Translations under genes and position numbers: made by a program | The notes under the pieces: model-generated | What the model saw: the letters and a program-made list of their open reading frames with translations, nothing else | What the model was told of the DNA's origin: nothing | Databases searched by the model: none | Assembly: GCA_000711775.1 (NCBI GenBank) | Contig: ARYC01017801.1 | Span: 50,164-114,163, forward strand | DNA length: 64,000 nt | Source of the DNA: Oxytricha trifallax | Taxonomy: Eukaryota; Ciliophora; Spirotrichea; Sporadotrichida; Oxytrichidae | Direction: 5' to 3' | Shown: positions 10,177 to 21,336 of the stretch, in pieces | How positions within the stretch are numbered: the stretch's first letter is position 1 | Layout of the letters: every line of letters begins with the position of its first letter

Positions 10177-10912
10177 TAGTAGTGATGCTTTATTGATAAT
10201 TAAAGATAAGATAAGTAATATTTGAAAAATATAAAGTTAACTTTCAATAATTTATTTTCTTCTTTTTATTTTGATCTTGAATCATGAATAACTGAACATA
10301 TGTAGAGATAAGATGGTTAAATTAGAGAATAGTATTTTTAAATTAAAGATAATCAGAATTAATAGAAATGTACTAACAATTTAAAAAATCAAACTAATAT
10401 ATTAATATACTCTTAATAAAATTAATGAGATAGAACAAATCTTTATACGCTATTAAAATAATTATAAATTTATAAATTAAAAATATGCTTAACTAAAGTG
10501 GGGCAAAAGTAGAAATAATTTGCTGCTAATGCCCCACTTTTACAAACTCATTATAACTATCTTTTAAGTATCAATAATTAATTATAATTTTTAAAAAATA
10601 TTAATGAATAATATAACTAATTAATTTAATTTTGTGACTTCTTGATTTTGGGAGAAGACTAGGTGATAGCGAGATTGGTTTTTTCGGAGTTTTCTACTTT
10701 ACGACTGCCACGTCATGGAAGTTTGCCACGTCAACTCACTCAGATACGTCTACGTCACGACTAAAATTGATGGTTTGATTTTAGTATTAAACAGTAATAT
10801 GTTAAAATTATTTGATTTTAAATCATTAATCATCATTAATTTAATTATACAATAAGTATTCAAAAAGATTTTTGATAAATAATTGTCAACTTCACATGTC
10901 AAGCAATCTGGG
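10177..10912. other. AT-rich spacer with one 46-bp hairpin and a GC-rich patch
   Basis: A perfect 11-bp inverted repeat AAAGTGGGGCA / TGCCCCACTTT (10495-10505 and 10530-10540) forms a stem with a 24-nt loop. At 10630-10765 a GC-richer non-coding patch contains GCCACGTCA twice (10707, 10725) and a related TCTACGTCA (10748). No gene is supported; the patch could be a small regulatory or MDS-end segment. Confidence 0.35.
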
Positions 10913-11371
10913 ATGTCTGAAGAACTAGTAGATTCGTTGATTGTACCTGATGAGCAAAGGTACTAATTAGCACTCTTTGAATTTGCTGGACAGAAGAACC
11001 ATCTAGACAAGTAGTTTCAGTAGAAGATTAGTAGCTCAATTAAACTATAATTGATTTAATGTTGTTTGTCGAATACATTTATTGTTTTATTTTTAATCAA
11101 GAATTGGAGATATAAAATAGGTTATAGACTTAATTAAATATTTATGAATAATTTCAATTAATTGTTTTATTAAAAGAACATTACTATAAATTGGTACGAA
11201 AATTGTATAATCATTACAGTAATAATAATTCTTAAGAAATTAAAAAGGGCGGAATAGCGGGAACCAGATGGAAAGTTCAGAAGGAAGAAGCTCAAGGAGA
11301 AAATTGCCGGTCTACATGGAAAAAGAAGAGGTAAAACCACAATAGCAGAGATCCATCCAAGACTACTTTGA
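10913..11371 (+). CDS. 152-codon frame directly upstream of the LINE
   Basis: ATG 10913, TGA 11369-11371. It begins MSEELVDSLIVPDEQRYQLA, continues ALFEFAGQKNHLDKQFQQ, passes through AT-rich sequence and ends in a basic stretch (DGKFRRKKLKEKIAGLHGKR). It could be the first segment of a LINE protein, since the endonuclease frame starts about 240 bp downstream and a second frame (about 11240-11530) bridges the gap. Alternatively the first 45 codons are a host MDS and the basic part belongs to the LINE. No domain recognised. Confidence 0.45.
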
Positions 11372-14300
11372 ATATTCAAAGCGGCAACCAACAAATCAGA
11401 AGAGAATTTACCCAAATGTTGAAGTTAATAATAAAAATAACTACAAAAACTTAAACAAATACACTGTCACACTAGACAACAACCGACAGCTCCATTTTTT
11501 TAACCTCAAAGGCAAGCAGAAGGTTGGGTAAAGAGGAATGAAAGATTTGCTGAGAATTAGCGCAGTAAAAGAAGAACAGAGACTATTAGCAACAAAAGAT
11601 AGATAACTGCCTAACAAGTTGAACTAAAGATTTGTCTGCAAAACGTTAGAGGATTGAATTCAAAACTCAAACAAGACTCAATGTTAAAGGAATTGGAAGA
11701 TAGGAACCCAGACTTTATTGCTCTCGTTGAAACGAGACTCAAAGAATTATTGGATTAAACAGTTAGAACATAACACAAACGCAACTTGCGAGAAATGGAG
11801 GAGTGCTCACTTTAAATAGTGGCAAATACTAAATGAAAACTGTAAAAACCCTTAGATAGTATTTGACCTGGAACATACTAAACGCAGGAAAATTCCCGGT
11901 TCATATGATAACAATGTATATACCACCTTACTAAAATGATGAAGTGAAAGAGCTCCAAAATAGAGTGATATCCATCATTAGATCAATCAAATAGAAATGT
12001 AACAAACAAAGAATAATAGTAATGGGTGACTTTAATTTTCACCTAAAAAACTTCGGCAAAAGACTAAAAAAAGAGGGACCAATGCAATAAATTCCCGAAG
12101 AGTGGGAACTCAAACAAAGGGAAACCAACTCGACCAAATAATTTCAAACGCAGAAACAAGAGAATGGAAACTTGATCAACTGAGACTCACAGATCATAAT
12201 CTGATCCAAGTAAAGTTAGTGATAAAATTCACGAACAACAACCTGAAAATGACTGACAAGGAAAAGACATAAGAATCAGTGATGTCAGGAAACAGTGCTG
12301 GAAAACATTCATAGAAGAAAAACAAGACATGAGACCAGAAGATCTGGAAATGCCAATAAGAAATTGCTTTGAAAGCAAATTGGAAAAACAAAGTAAAGCA
12401 AAGAATTGGTATCAATAACCACCATATTGGGCCGTTAGGAATAACATAAAGAATGATAATAGCGCATACTAAGACACTAAATAACAATGGAACGAAGCGA
12501 TAAGGGATATGGAGCATTGCCTTGATAGGAACGATTTAAAAGGATTTTTCTACTTAGTAAAAAGACTTACTAAAAACCAAAAACAATCCCAACCAATCAA
12601 AGGTCTGACAATTGAATAGGAAAGAATCTAACCAGGAGAACAGACTTTGGAAAAGGTAGTGGAGTTTTACAACAAGTTATTCGCTGATGACAGAATTCAA
12701 GACTAGGCGAGAAAAAAACAATCAGACACAGTAATGAACAATGAATAGAACGGAGAACAATTTTGTGTTGAAACTGATGTAGACAAAGGAATTAAAGAAT
12801 GTAATTTTAACAAAGCAATTGGACAGGATGGATTTGACGGAAAAATGCTAGCAAAGTCAGAAAACCTTAAAAGGACTGTAGTCCAAACTATAGTGAAATG
12901 GATCAATTAGGGGACATTTCCTTAATACATAAAAGAAGGTAGACTGGTCTTGTTAAGCAAAAACTAAGGGGAGCTATACCCGGAAGTTAACAACACCAGA
13001 CCGATTGTCGTAAACTCACATTTAAGCAAAATTATTGAAAAGGTCATAGTAAACAAAATACAAGACTAAATGAGTGAAATACTAAAAACAGGTAACTACT
13101 AGAATGGATTCAAAGAAAACAAAAGCACACATATAAACTTGATAAGACTGCTGGAACACATCAAAATGTCAAGGAGGAAGAGCAAATGTAGAGAAGCTTA
13201 CCTGTTCATTGATCTCTAAAAAGCATATGATTCAGTCTGGAAAGACAAATTAATGAGCATTTTACAACAAAGAGTAAAAACAGACTTTGACGCCAAAGTG
13301 ATTAGATTGATCGAGGAATTATACAAAAACAACAGAATAACATATGAAGGAGAAGAAATAGATGCCTAAAGAGGTGTAGCTCAAGGAAGCAGATTATCGC
13401 CTATGTTATTCAATATTTATCTTCAAGACGCAATCTTTTCACAACCAGAGTTGAAATCATTAGTAAGATAAGGCAAACTGCTAGCTTTCGCAGATGATTT
13501 ACTCATAAATGTAAAAAACAAGCAACAAATGGAAAGAGTAATTTCATGTTTTAGAGAGATTGAAAAATCACACAATCTAAAACTTAATACAAAAAAAACT
13601 CAGTTTTTGACTGATTCGAAGGAATTTGTGGGAATAAGCGAAGTTGAGGGAATTCAAAAAGTTCAGGAAATCAAATACCTAGGCATGAACATTTGCCTTG
13701 ACACTAAAACTTTACTAAAGAACACATGGGAAGGAATAAAAAAACAAACGATGTTCTACCAAAATCTTACGAAATCAAACAACCCCACAATTTGTGACAC
13801 AATAATGGTTGCCCAAATAAGATCGTTAGTCATTTACAAATACACACCTCTTGTAGCAACAAGGTACATAAAAATAGAGGAAATTGATAAGATAGAGTTG
13901 CAATTAAAAAGACTGGCTTTCAAAACCCCAAGAGATATCAACAACAAGATCTTAAGGAACGTCACCTAACTCAAGGAAAATGGCACAAGGGAAATAATTG
14001 AATAATTGGTTTTGAAAAACATGAAAAAAGTAAACACTAACTTGGACAAATTCATAATAACCAAGAAAGCTAAGGAGGAAGTACACCAAAGTAAAAAAGA
14101 CCTTGGAAGAAAAAAGAAACTGTTCATAACAAAAAATGTGATGGATACAATGATGGCAATTAGCCAAGGACGGACGGTAGTTAGCTACGGCATGAGCCAT
14201 TATTGTAACGTCCACAAAACATTCGTAAACACCCTACATATGAAAAACTGCAACCTCATGAATGGAGCAGGGGACCCCACTAGGTTTTCATAAGTAGTGA

Positions 14301-14575
14301 GGAATCACAGACTAATTGACCTTGACGGCAAGACCTAAATAGAGGTATTAGCTAATATAATATGGCTAGACACCAGAATAAGAGGACTAGAGGCTAATGG
14401 ATACTACCAAAAAGTCAAGAAGTTATTTAAAATAACGTATGTCAAAAAACAACAAATAAAAACAGCTGAAGTTGATACCCAACAGAAGTGAATTACAGAC
14501 TTGCATTTTATACTCGGCACATTTACATTCTGTATTTTAATTACCTACAGTTATTATCTATCTATCTATCTCTAA
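11200..14575 (+). mobile_element. LINE (non-LTR retrotransposon), copy 1, nearly full length
   Basis: Contains apurinic-type endonuclease and reverse transcriptase domains in one sense-strand frame, followed by a short 3' UTR and a (TATC)n tail at 14553-14573, typical of non-LTR elements. GC content is clearly above the surroundings. The 5' limit is uncertain. A 5'-truncated relative lies on the minus strand at 43.2-44.6 kb and shares the RT and C-terminal domains. LINEs of this kind are known from germline-limited DNA of Oxytricha. Confidence 0.85.
11615..14491 (+). CDS. LINE endonuclease-reverse transcriptase polyprotein
   Basis: Endonuclease motifs in order: QNVRGLNSKLKQ with ALVETRL (about 11635-11740), VMGDFNFHLKN (about 12020) and LRLTDHNLIQVK (about 12182). 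RT motifs: TRPIVVNSHLSKIIEKVIV (about 12998), YLFIDLQKAYDSVWKDKL (about 13200), RGVAQGSRLSPMLFNIYL (about 13370) and the catalytic FADD of LLAFADDLL (about 13485). The C-terminal domain holds Cys/His residues (MSHYCNVHK, HMKNCNLMNGAG) and ends at TGA 14489-14491. The endonuclease start and everything from RT to the stop are in the same phase, but the middle of the endonuclease (about 11760-12170) is in another phase, so at least two compensating one-base shifts exist. No RNase H domain seen. The role is target-primed reverse transcription in the nucleus. Confidence 0.85.
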
Positions 14576-14999
14576 AATTAAAATAATGTTAAAGCTTAAA
14601 ATATTTAATTTTCTTTATTTTAGTTATAATTTTTATGTTAATAATTCAAGAATAATATGAAATAAATTTTGATTAATTTTTATTTATTTATATCTTTATA
14701 TTTTGAAGCATGTTAATAGAATTAAGTGTTGCTTAATTTTTAAAAAAAAACTTTAAGGCAGCTAATTGTTAGTGAGTGTGCTAAAGAATTCAAAACCCCA
14801 AAACTCTTTCTGTAGTTTTATTTACTTTTTCATTGATAAAAGCAGACCATTAGTGCATACTTTATAAGGGTTTTAATAGGGTTTATGTTGGGATTTAATG
14901 TTTAAAAATTAGTAATTTAAGTGAGTATAACAAGCGAGTTTTTAAAATATTTCACACAAACACTAGCTTTAGAGTCATCTGCAAGTTCTCTGAATTTTA

Positions 15000-16385
15000 T
15001 CTTTCTAAGTTGTGTGTTTGATTCAATCAATTGTTTGTTAATTCTCTTAGCTTGGCTTGATAATAGTTGAGTATGCAAATTCTCTGATGCCTCCATTTAT
15101 CTTTTATTTATCTAAGTATTGCTTGATTCTTTACTTAAAATCTCTCTCACCCCTGCAGATAAAGTAATCGTTTCTTGGCATGTCACTCTCTATTATTATT
15201 TCTGCGAGAGCCCAGATATTCCATTAAGTGTCTCCATCTCTCCAATCCTCTTTCTATGGGAAATACCCAGGAGTGCCGAATACATTTCATTATGCAGAGG
15301 CTTGCACTCTTTGAGCTCTGTTGAAGTCAATTATATAAACTTTAAGAGGCTGAAAGTTCATCATAATGTTCTCGGGCTTTAAGTCTCTATCAACATAATC
15401 TAGCTTGTGAAGTTCTTCAGTCCCCTCAACTGCTATACTATCTAGCTGATTTATCTCTGACATCTATTGTCTGATAAGAATTTTCTGTAATTCATTTCCA
15501 ATAAAGGAAGCCTGAAAGCTACATGATCTTTACCAAGTAAAATAGCATCAAGCTAGATGATATGCTTACACTCATTTTACTTTGCCTTTTAAATAGCATA
15601 ATTCTCATTAGCAAATTCCATTTGGACATTGTCATCAGCAAGGAAGTAATTGAAAGGATATATCTTGTAAGCATATTAGTCATCAGTAATAACTCTCTTC
15701 TCTATTTTTTCTTCAAGAGTGAGATAGCTTTCTAGGCAAGAATCTAAGTCAATGATTTTTAATATAGGAATCTTCATTGCCTCTATTTTAACCATGATTT
15801 TATTGATCTCAGAGACTGGAAAGTTCTTGACGGATTTCTTCATTTTAACTTACTTATACACTTCAACTCTTAGTGACTCAACAGGATTTCTTGACCTTCT
15901 TTTTATATAGGAACTTTTTTCCTGTAGGTTCATGAATAAAGACAAAACTTTAATTGTGCTTTTTCTTAAAGTGTACTTTAAGGTCTCTAGTATGAGAATA
16001 TGTCTTCTCACAGAACTCACAGACATACTTCTCATCTTTCTTTTAATGCTTGAGATATAACCTTGGCATATCGTTGTGTATATCTCTCAAGTGTCTCTTA
16101 TAAGTTGACTTGTAAGGGAAAACTTTATTGCATTCTTTGCATTAATAGTCAACTTTGGCTTGTAATTATTAATGCTCTATGGCGGGTTGTTTAAACTCAT
16201 CCTCAATTTGCACAGCTTCTTTGATAACCTCCTACTTAACTTATATTTAAATCTCAAAGGTTGACTCGTCAAAAGTGTCATAAGTAGGCCCTGCTGAGTG
16301 CAAGCGTCTATGGATTCAACTTTCTTTGGTTAATGGAAGGGTATTTTTATTGGTTTGATCCAAGTAATGCCGCTCTTCTCGAAAG
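15000..16385 (-). CDS. TBE 57-kDa-type zinc-finger/protein-kinase ORF
   Basis: The N-terminal half has C2H2 fingers: CKECNKVFPYKSTYKRHLRD and CEFCEKTYSHTRDLKVHFKK (about 15960-16150, minus). The C-terminal half has a kinase-like catalytic region with YVDRDLKPENIMMNF (about 15345-15405), where HRD is changed to DRD, and a DFS in place of DFG just downstream. A conserved linker VKNFPVSEINKI lies around 15810-15840. The TBE family encodes such a protein; its role in transposition is unknown. One or more frame shifts occur. The plus-strand frame at 15119-15382 is a shadow. Confidence 0.8.
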
Positions 16386-16620
16386 GTTAGCGCTTTTTTT
16401 AGCATCCTGCTATACTTTATTATAATAATGATAAAATCTACCTAGGTTTACTATAATTGTTGAGTATAAGACACTCTAGTGATTTTTTTTCTGAAATATA
16501 AGTAAATTAAATTACCATAAAAGCTGTAACTTGACATATTTTATTAGTATAATTTACATTTTATTACATTTAAAAACTCCTAATGAAGTTTTTTTACTCT
16601 AGGAGGTCCTCCAGATCAAG

Positions 16621-16830
16621 TTTGAACTTAATTTGGAGGTAAAGTTATTAAACATTTTTTAATTTAATATGCTCCTAATTAAGTTTTAACCTTAAAATTT
16701 AACTCCTAATAAAGTTTGAACTTAATTTGGAGGTAAAGTTATTAAACATTTTTTAATTTAATATGCTCCTTATTAAGTTTCAACCTTAAAATTTAACTCC
16801 TAATAAAGTTTGAACTTAATTTGGAGGACC
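16621..16830. repeat. 94-bp tandem repeat between TBE genes
   Basis: TTTGAACTTAATTTGGAGG recurs at 16621, 16715 and 16809, a regular 94-bp period, with two full units and a partial third. TBE copy 2 has no such expansion at the corresponding place (about 31310-31400), only one related piece (GAGGTCCTCCAAATTAAG), so the array is specific to this copy. The region also contains inverted GGAGGTCCTCC-type palindromes. Confidence 0.8.
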
Positions 16831-17044
16831 TCCTAAAATAATTAAACATTATTAGGAGCAATTTAATGGTGATAGATTGATAAAAATGGAAATCAATCTG
16901 TGAAACTTAAAGCAAGTTTTTCAATGCTTCTCTTTATATCTTTTCAAGGTTGACCTCCTGTAGGTTCTCCATATTTAGTTGTAAGGTTTTAATAAACTTA
17001 GAATGGATATTTATAATTTAAAATTTCTAGAAAGGAGAAGCAAG

Positions 17045-17821
17045 ATGGAGTCTATGAATGAAGAGAATTTAATCTCAAGATTTAATAGGAAAATTACGAA
17101 GTAAAGAGGACCTTTATAGATATTTGGTATAGCAAGGTAAGTTCTTAAGTAAGATTATAATTTTCATGATAGCTTGATTGTTTTTGCTTGCTTTAGAGGG
17201 AACTAAAATCTTATTCTTAAAAGCTTTTCTGGGTGAAGACAAAAAAGTGTTTAGGTATAATAAAATTAGATGATTGAGATTCCTAACTGTACAGAAATAT
17301 CAGTGACAAACCTATATGATGATGCTATGAGCGATACAGATTTTTCTGTATTCCATCAAAGCTACAACTCTCTAATAAGTTGCCAGAGAGAAACGTCTTC
17401 TTTGGTGTTATTGGAACTCTGAAACCTGATTACTTTAATGAAGTAATTTAAGAAGCTCACAAGAAACGATACAGCATCTCTCCTGAAGAAAAAGAGTAGC
17501 AAGGTATTAAAATAAGTGATACCTGGCTGACGGAACTACAGAAGCATCCTTTCATCCCAAGTAACCATAGACTTCTAACTTTATAGAAAAACCTGGCACT
17601 GCTATATACTTGATGAAAGAGCAAAGCAAATTATATAGGGCGAGAAAGTCTCAAGTAAAGCATGAATTGAGTAAGAGACTCTTCAAAGATTTCTAAAAGC
17701 CAGACGAAATGAACATAAATGATGGAGCTGAACTAAAAGAAGGAACATAGGTCCAAGCAAGACTCAAGAGGAAGAGAAGAAAGAGAAGCCTAATCTCTTT
17801 ACAGGCAAATTTAGTATGTGA
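17045..17821 (+). CDS. TBE 22-kDa-type ORF with a small intron
   Basis: ATG 17045. The first exon frame ends at CAAG|GTAAGTTC (about 17134), and the next block resumes after ...CATGATAG about 36 nt later. Copy 2 has the same junction with an intron of the same size (GTAAGTTC...GAAAG), which supports a true spliceosomal intron. Downstream blocks match copy 2: IPNCTEISVTNLYDDAMS, KLPERNVFFGVIGTLKPDYF and EAHKKRYSISPEEKE. There is a slip in exon 1 (compared with copy 2) and others downstream. The function of the 22-kDa protein is unknown. Confidence 0.72.
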
Positions 17822-17849
17822 CTTATATATTCATTAACTTAAATAAAAA

Positions 17850-18850
17850 ACTTATTTATATAGACAAAATTTCCCTTCTCTTGCTTATAAATTAGCTTTA
17901 TCATCGCTGACTCTTTTATCAACATTCTCAATAAAATCTACTGTATCTATTTTCAAGTTGTGCATCAAGTGACAGAGAAGAAGTTTTTTGTAGTGGCCTT
18001 TCAACAGCCCCCCCCCCTAATATAATTCAATTCTATTGAACTGAGGACTGTAGGGAACATTAAATACAGGTGTTATGTTTAATCTTTCATATTCCTTCCA
18101 TAAATCTTAAGTTTTATGAACTCACAAGCTATCAACGAATAGAATAATTTTTTAGTAAGCGTACTTGTATCTGAGTTATTGCAAGAACTTAATATATAAT
18201 TCAGTCTTTATAGAACGAGGGTGAATAACATAAGTCTCGAGGCCACAATCTTCACTTATTCAACCAGGAATAGCATGAGTTTAAACTTTAACCTTTTAAT
18301 CATAAAATTCTATGTTGCTGTATCTCTTGTACCAAGACCTTGATATGAAGGTATTAAATGTAAATACAGCTTCATCAGCATGTATGAACTTTATATTACG
18401 CTCTTAAGCCCTCTTCATTTAATCGAATATATAATTTAAATTATCCTTATAAAATGGAACATTAAAGTCAATCACTCTATTAATGCGATTGGCTGTCTTA
18501 TAAGATATTCCATTCTTTTTATTTATGTAGTTATCGATTAAGCAGATATGTGAAGCTCAGGAAATTGGCACAGTTTTAAAGAGTCTTATCATTAATAAGA
18601 TAATCGGTATAATATTGCTAAAATTTTAAGGGTCTCTTAGACTTATTGTATAATTAAGTTGCTATCTCTTTAAATTAAATGCTAATAGACAGTGAGAGCT
18701 CACAGTTGCAGGAGATTTATGGAGTAGCCTTGCTATAGATGTCTTATTAAGATTAGGTTTGACTTATTCACTATGTTCATCGCATCCATAATTCAACTTA
18801 AACAATAAATTTATATTTTGACTTCCATCAATTGACCCCAACCTCAAATA
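17850..18850 (-). CDS. TBE transposase (42-kDa type, DDE, IS630/Tc1-like)
   Basis: Read from 18850 down. Recognisable blocks: an N-terminal helix-turn-helix segment around 18700-18760, KNGISYKTANRINRVIDF (about 18470-18520), the second-D region at about 18130-18150 (DNASVHK-type, here DSL.VHKT), and VPYSPQFNGIE around 18030-18060, the region of the last catalytic E. A run of ten G (minus strand, 18007-18016) directly after this motif puts the following residues (HYKKLLLCHLMHNLKIDTVD) out of phase; this is a likely homopolymer slip. The enzyme excises and inserts the TBE in the germline nucleus, and TBE transposases are implicated in genome rearrangement in Oxytricha. Confidence 0.8.
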
Positions 18851-19004
18851 TACTCACTTAAATTACTAATATTTAAGCATTAATCCCTTACAGAAATCCT
18901 AATAAAATCCAAATAAAGTATACGTTAATTGCAGCCTTTTATCATTCAAAAACTCAATCAAACAACTTTAAGGGATTTGGTATTTCGATTCCTGTTCCTT
19001 AAAA

Positions 19005-19180
19005 ATGAAGACATAGAACTCTTAGATAATAGATTCAAATTACTGGAGAGACTTTTTAATATCTTCTAAAATTATTAAGCTACTATATTATGGATCCCCT
19101 GATTTTTTCTAGACTTTCCAAATTACTTTTACATAACTTGGTCAATTGTCATAAACTGAATTTTTTAAAAATAAGCGAAT
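19005..19180 (+). CDS. Short coding segment next to TBE copy 1
   Basis: ATG at 19005, 15 bp beyond the TBE target duplication. The frame reads SNYWRDFLISSKIIKLLYYG, then SPDFFQTFQITFTQLGQLSQ, using TAG/TAA as Gln. It becomes AT-rich after about 19150. The TBE may have inserted at or just upstream of the start of a host gene. No family recognised. Confidence 0.38.
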
Positions 19181-19256
19181 GCAAAAATAATCAAAAGTAT
19201 TTCAATCAATTATTTAACCAATTTAATTAAAAAAAATATAAAAGTCTTTATTTAAT

Positions 19257-20010
19257 TCATTTCGGTTCTCTTCTCATCTTATCTGCCTCATCGCCTAGGT
19301 AAACCCATCTGTGTCTTCTGTTGATAAAAGTCACAAAGATGTCGAATAACCAACCTGAGGGGCTAAGCTGCTCAATTATTTCATAAACCAGTTCAGGCTT
19401 TTGTGATGTTTATATCCTATAGTCTTGAACCCCGTTTTAACTGTGAGTGATAAATATCTGCCTTTCCGGTGAACCACCAGTGTTTCCCCATTGTCGGTTT
19501 TGAACCATTTCAAGTAAGTTGCGATTCTGTACCCTCTACCTTCTAAAAATGACTCACATATTTTTCTTTCTGAATTAGTTGTCCATAAGAAGAAAAATCC
19601 TTTGTCCTGAATAAGCTCAACTGGCATTGTTAGTATTTATTTTTCAGTCATGGTAGGGTAGGGTAAGTTCAAAGCTAAGTCTGGATGAAAGGGTCGCACA
19701 TTACAATGTCAAATAATTTTCCCCCATTTAATTGCAAGATCAAATTTTTAAATTCAACCACACTAAAATTTTTCTTTTTTTTGGTGTTTATTGAGATTCT
19801 TACTTTATTTGTAGCGTTTATACCAACAGCCCATATGCTGATAGTTTGACTTTTAAATTAATTTCTGCTTCTAATGATGTCTTGTCACATGCTGATAAAT
19901 ATTGTCAATTTCATCTGATTTGTTATTCTTCGGGCAGTTCTTTTAGTAAAGGCACTTGTATTTACCTTCCCTATTTTAGAGATACTGAGCTGATCATTTG
20001 ATTTTTTCAT
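19257..20010 (-). CDS. MT-A70 family adenine methyltransferase-like protein with C2H2-like finger
   Basis: Read from 20010 (ATG) to TGA 19257-19259. First comes a Cys/His block (KYKCLYQKNCPKNNKSDEID ending HVTRHH), then ISIWAVGINATNKVRISINT, ILQLNGGKLFDIVMCDP, LNLPYPTMTEKQILTMPVEL, DKGFFFLWTTNSERKICESF, GRGYRIATYLKWFKTDNGET and finally IIEQLSPSGWLFDIF and a terminal basic tail. This order of blocks is that of MT-A70 enzymes (METTL3/14/4; ciliate MTA1/MTA9, which act in DNA N6-adenine methylation). The expected DPPW catalytic motif reads DPFI here, right where a frame slip occurs (about 19690), so activity is doubtful or the base call is wrong. Other slips lie near 19380, 19830 and 19900. It is compact, with no large IES. 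Confidence 0.75.
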
Positions 20011-20099
20011 TTCTGTATTCAAAAAAGTTACTACTTGATAGAATTTTTATTACTTTATATATATTATATAACTTTTAAATAAATATTCAAAATTATAAT

Positions 20100-20200
20100 G
20101 TTAGTTGGCGCCAAAGTAAATGTCAGATGGAGCCAGCTCAGCATATATTTATAGTAAAATCTCTTTGTCAGTTGGCTCAGAGTAAATCGTTAGATGGCGC
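20100..20200. repeat. Two diverged tandem units of about 64 bp
   Basis: TTAGTTGGCGCCAAAGTAAA...AGATGGAGCC (from 20102) and TCAGTTGGCTCAGAGTAAA...AGATGGCGCT (from 20167) are clearly related copies 64-65 bp apart. Both are much GC-richer than the flanks. There is no coding sense. They lie upstream of the methyltransferase-like gene, so a promoter-proximal role is possible but unproven. Confidence 0.5.
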
Positions 20201-20420
20201 TGTAAAATATTAATAACTTTAAGTTTTCAATGAGTTTTTACAAATTTATTCAAAATAATTGTGGTTTATAAAACGATATATAATAGTTTAATCTAATCAT
20301 TAGTCTTAAACTATTGTAAAATTATTCTTAAAATTTAGGCAATTTTAATAGTAATTAGACTACTTCAGGGAAATTTGCAAATATCAAAAAATTAAATAAT
20401 ATATAAAAAATTATAAACTA

Positions 20421-21336
20421 TTACTAAAATACATTTGAATTGGGAAATTTGATAAATAAAATATATAAAGAAAATATAAATATATTTAACTGCCTCTAAT
20501 TAGGAGTGTTCTTAATTCTAGTTTGATTTATTTTATTTTAACAGTAATCTATTTAAATTAATTATATATATTAAAATTGTGCAAGTGTGCAAAAATATAA
20601 TTATTAAACGTGGGGTGTTGTGATTGTCAAAAATATATGTAATTTATAAAATCTAATAAATATATAAATAAAGAACACACTCAACATTCATTCAATCAAT
20701 CACTCAATGACACGCCGCCGAATGACATTTTACTCTTGAAGCTGGTTAAAATCGATAACACTGTCCAATACTGCGGTTTGACTGATGAAATAGCTGGACT
20801 TGACTACGAGAGACAAAAGATTACCGTTACTTTTGATAGCTCAGAGAACTGCTACTTATAGGCTCCGGTCTCAAGCACTGCCCTCAACTCATCATGTACA
20901 TGTTCCAACACACTTCATACGCTAGATTTGTCAATGCCGAGCAAATTCACAAAACTGATAGTGCTGACAATTCATACTTAGGCTGGAGGTTGTATCTTGA
21001 ATGATTTTCCGGTGACATTTATATCAATAGTATTGCTGATAGATTCTCAATTTCACATAACTCACAAGCTCTTACTGCTACAGCGGAGAAGACCATTATA
21101 AAAATTACATATATTTCTGAACAATCACAACACCCCACGTTTAATAATTATATTTTTGCACACTTGCACAATTTTAATATATACAATTAATTTAAATAGA
21201 TTAATGTTAAAATATAATAAATCAAACTAGAATTAAGAACACTCCTAATTAAAATAATTAGAGGCAGTTAAATATATTTATATTTTCTTTATATATTTTA
21301 TTTATCAAATTTCCCAATTCAAATGTATTTTAGTAA
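20421..21336. mobile_element. 916-bp inverted-repeat element with coding cargo, TA-flanked
   Basis: Begins TTACTAAAATACATTTGAAT and ends with the complement, flanked by TA (20419-20420, 21337-21338). The terminal inverted repeats are about 215 bp (20421-20636 and 21121-21336), nearly identical, and include CAATCACAACACCCCACG at their inner ends. The outer 30 bp (AAAATACATTTGAATTGGGAAA) resemble the ends of the 415-bp foldbacks and of the 3.2-kb palindrome, so all appear to belong to one superfamily. Between the repeats is about 480 bp of unique, GC-richer coding sequence. No transposase is encoded, so it is non-autonomous. Confidence 0.85.
20676..21115 (+). CDS. Cargo ORF inside the 916-bp inverted-repeat element
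   Basis: The frame begins in the inner part of the left repeat and reads NDTPPNDILLLKLVKIDNTV, GLTDEIAGLDYERQKITVTF and then, after a one-base shift near 20890, MYMFQHTSYARFVNAEQIH and SADNSYLGWRLYLE. A TGA and another shift near 21002 lead to FSGDIYINSIADRFSISHNS. The residue pattern is that of a globular, beta-rich protein. I do not recognise the family. It may be a captured gene fragment, an MDS enclosed by the element, or an element-specific protein. Confidence 0.5.

Larger units (their letters stand above)
14791..18987 (-). mobile_element. TBE: TBE-class transposon, copy 1 (about 4.2 kb)
   Basis: The left end CAAAACCCCAAAACTC carries the C4A4 telomere-like repeat; the right end is a mutated complement (GGGATTTGGTATTTCG). 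ATT is duplicated (14788-14790, 18988-18990), matching the ANT target preference of TBEs. It carries the three genes known for Oxytricha TBE elements: zinc-finger/kinase (57-kDa type, minus), 22-kDa type (plus) and transposase (42-kDa type, minus). Its transposase end is on the right, so it is in the opposite orientation to copy 2 at 29.2 kb. Several one-base shifts mean that this copy may not be fully functional, unless they are read errors. Confidence 0.92.

Noticed and set aside
12194..12517. Minus-strand 107-codon hydrophobic ORF within the LINE
   Set aside because: Antisense shadow of the LINE frame; the F/I/L-rich composition is the complement of K/N/E codons.
13915..13930. CAAAACCCCAAGAG as another TBE terminus
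   Set aside because: It lies inside the intact LINE coding frame (KTPRD) with no target duplication or subterminal TBE sequence.
15119..15382. Plus-strand ORF repeated almost exactly at 32557-32865 (minus)
   Set aside because: Both are antisense to the conserved TBE kinase gene, so their similarity only reflects conservation of that gene.
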